DNA from: Bacteroidales bacterium
GTDB lineage: Bacteria > Bacteroidota > Bacteroidia > Bacteroidales > NBLH01
Reading direction: 5' to 3'
Length of the DNA stretch: 5,680 nt
NCBI GenBank assembly: GCA_021647685.1
Contig: JAKIUH010000301.1
Location: 1 to 5,680, forward strand
Made by a program: the position numbers and the translations under genes. Position 1 is the first letter of the stretch. Each line of letters opens with the position of its first letter. This document shows positions 4,680-5,680 of this stretch, in pieces. A model generated the notes under the pieces. It made no database searches. It was not told where the DNA came from and was given only the letters and a program-made list of their open reading frames with translations.

Positions 4680-5680
4680 TTGATTTAACTCCTTTTATAT
4701 ATTTTATTAAGCCTAAAAATAAGCCTAAATTCATGTAATAGTAATGTGAAATAAAACGCAAAAGTATAATATGAAATCCGTTTTTTCGCAAAAAATAGTC
4801 AATAAATGGAATAGATAGGCTAAAAAACAGTAAAATTGTTAAAATTTGATAAAAGAAAGAAATATTATATAGCATTAAACTACTAATTATCAATAGAATA
4901 ATAAACAAAGGAGTGAGCCAACGTAAAATTTTGTGCGAAAAAAAACTAAATGCCAAGAAATATCTTTTTGAAAAAAGCAAGTTTGAAAATTTAGCAAGAT
5001 TTTGAAAATTACCGGTTGAAATACGGATTTTCCTTTTAAATTCGGCATCAATTTCATCTGTACCGTTATCATAAGCTATCGCTGCAGGATTATTAATGCT
5101 CCAATAGTTTTTTTCTAATATCTTCATGTTGATGTAAAAATCATCTACCAAAAAATTTTCAGGAACCTCCACAAACAGTTTTTTTCTGATTGCATATGCT
5201 CCTCCGGAAGGTCCCATCATTACTCCGCCAATAATACCTTCTTTGTATTTTACCGATAATTCAAAATTCAAATAATAACTTTCTTGTATATCAATACCTT
5301 TTTTTTCAGCATATTGTTTTGGTAGATTACTATCCACCAAAGCAATTTTGGGTTCTTTGAAATACTTTATTAATTCATAAATTGTATTTTCGGTAAAAAT
5401 TATATCGGCATCGGTAAAAAGAATTAAGTCTGCTTTGGCTTTTTTTGCCAGTTTATTGATTATATTGATTTTACCGCTACGTTTATTAAAATATTCTACC
5501 TGAATATTTTTATAATCTGACGCAAATTTTTTTAAAATAGCATTGGTATTATCGGTTGATGCATCGGAACCAATAATTATTTCGTATAAATGTGGTGGAT
5601 AATCACTGTTTAAAATACTGTGTATTTTGTTACTGATGATAATTTCCTCATTATGAACTGCGATGATAATAGATACAAGG
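4639..5680 (-). CDS. Family 2 glycosyltransferase, membrane-anchored, N-terminus beyond the window
   Basis: The visible 346 codons begin inside the GT-A fold with LVSIIIAVHNEE, the usual nucleotide-binding first strand of GT2 enzymes. Then come IIIGSDASTD (residues 34-43), the metal-binding DAD (90-92, in LFTDADI), the acceptor-site segment GPSGGAYAIRK (156-166), the catalytic-base region VDD (178-180) and RKIRISTGNFQ (216-226), which occupies the position of the QxxRW-type motif. Three hydrophobic segments follow (about 254-273, 275-296 and 303-326). The protein ends in WEPTKR plus a short basic tail. This resembles Bacteroidota GT2 enzymes that make surface or exported polysaccharides at the inner membrane; donor and acceptor cannot be inferred. 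Family members usually have an N-terminal membrane helix before VSIIIA, so the true start lies right of the window. An apparent start at 5340 (TTG) is internal and false. It precedes ribBA on the same strand. Confidence 0.9.
   Translation of the reverse strand, partial: LVSIIIAVHNEEIIISNKIHSILNSDYPPHLYEIIIGSDASTDNTNAILKKFASDYKNIQVEYFNKRSGKINIINKLAKKAKADLILFTDADIIFTENTIYELIKYFKEPKIALVDSNLPKQYAEKKGIDIQESYYLNFELSVKYKEGIIGGVMMGPSGGAYAIRKKLFVEVPENFLVDDFYINMKILEKNYWSINNPAAIAYDNGTDEIDAEFKRKIRISTGNFQNLAKFSNLLFSKRYFLAFSFFSHKILRWLTPLFIILLIISSLMLYNISFFYQILTILLFFSLSIPFIDYFLRKNGFHIILLRFISHYYYMNLGLFLGLIKYIKGVKSNVWEPTKRRSKTQ
4688..4696 (-). promoter_or_regulatory. Strong ribBA ribosome binding site inside the upstream gene
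   Basis: AAAAGGAGT is read on the minus strand from 4696 to 4688. The AGGAG core ends 9 nt before the ribBA ATG, which is good spacing and decides the start codon. The site lies entirely inside the glycosyltransferase coding sequence, so ribosomes ending there could influence ribBA initiation. Confidence 0.75.

Noticed and set aside
4639..4740. FMN riboswitch upstream of ribBA
   Set aside because: The region upstream of the ribBA start is glycosyltransferase coding sequence, and no RFN-element-like conserved segments are visible.
4639..5340. Starting the glycosyltransferase at 5340
   Set aside because: The codon there is TTG (Leu) inside an intact frame. The frame continues to the window edge and encodes the first GT-A strand and the DAD motif, so the gene is longer and partial.

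Overview
The window looks like a chromosomal segment of a Bacteroidota (Bacteroidetes) genome. It is AT-rich and carries Bacteroidota-style promoters (TAnnTTTG -7 boxes). It also has a small secreted WxxGxW-repeat protein and intergenic inverted-repeat DNA of a kind I associate with this phylum. The protein-coding content is mostly housekeeping. Genus and family cannot be read from it.

Layout, left to right. Positions 1-161 hold no supportable gene. mnmE (162-1532, minus) encodes the tRNA U34-modifying GTPase. A 452-bp divergent intergenic region (1533-1984) follows. It contains the mnmE promoter, a three-copy AGATT repeat, a strikingly GC-rich 130-nt imperfect long hairpin (1693-1822) and the sucD promoter. 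sucD (1985-2857, plus) encodes the alpha subunit of succinyl-CoA synthetase and ends in a textbook intrinsic terminator (2883-2908). That terminator is symmetrical enough to serve the convergent gene too. This convergent gene (3010-3315, minus) encodes a 101-residue exported, cationic, tryptophan-rich protein of unknown function. A gap with a 10-bp perfect inverted repeat (3351-3397) separates it from ribBA (3438-4679, minus), the bifunctional riboflavin-biosynthesis enzyme. ribBA overlaps by 41 nt the 3' end of a membrane-anchored family 2 glycosyltransferase gene. That gene runs off the right edge (4639-5680, minus, 5' end missing).

The only clear transcriptional coupling is glycosyltransferase to ribBA, where the ribBA Shine-Dalgarno lies inside the upstream gene. 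The other genes appear to be independent units: divergent mnmE/sucD, each with its own promoter, and convergent sucD/small gene sharing a terminator. sucC is not in the window, so the SucD partner must be encoded elsewhere.

I found no clear new multi-gene system. The parts most worth pursuing are the long structured hairpin between mnmE and sucD, the inverted repeat upstream of the small secreted protein, and that protein itself.
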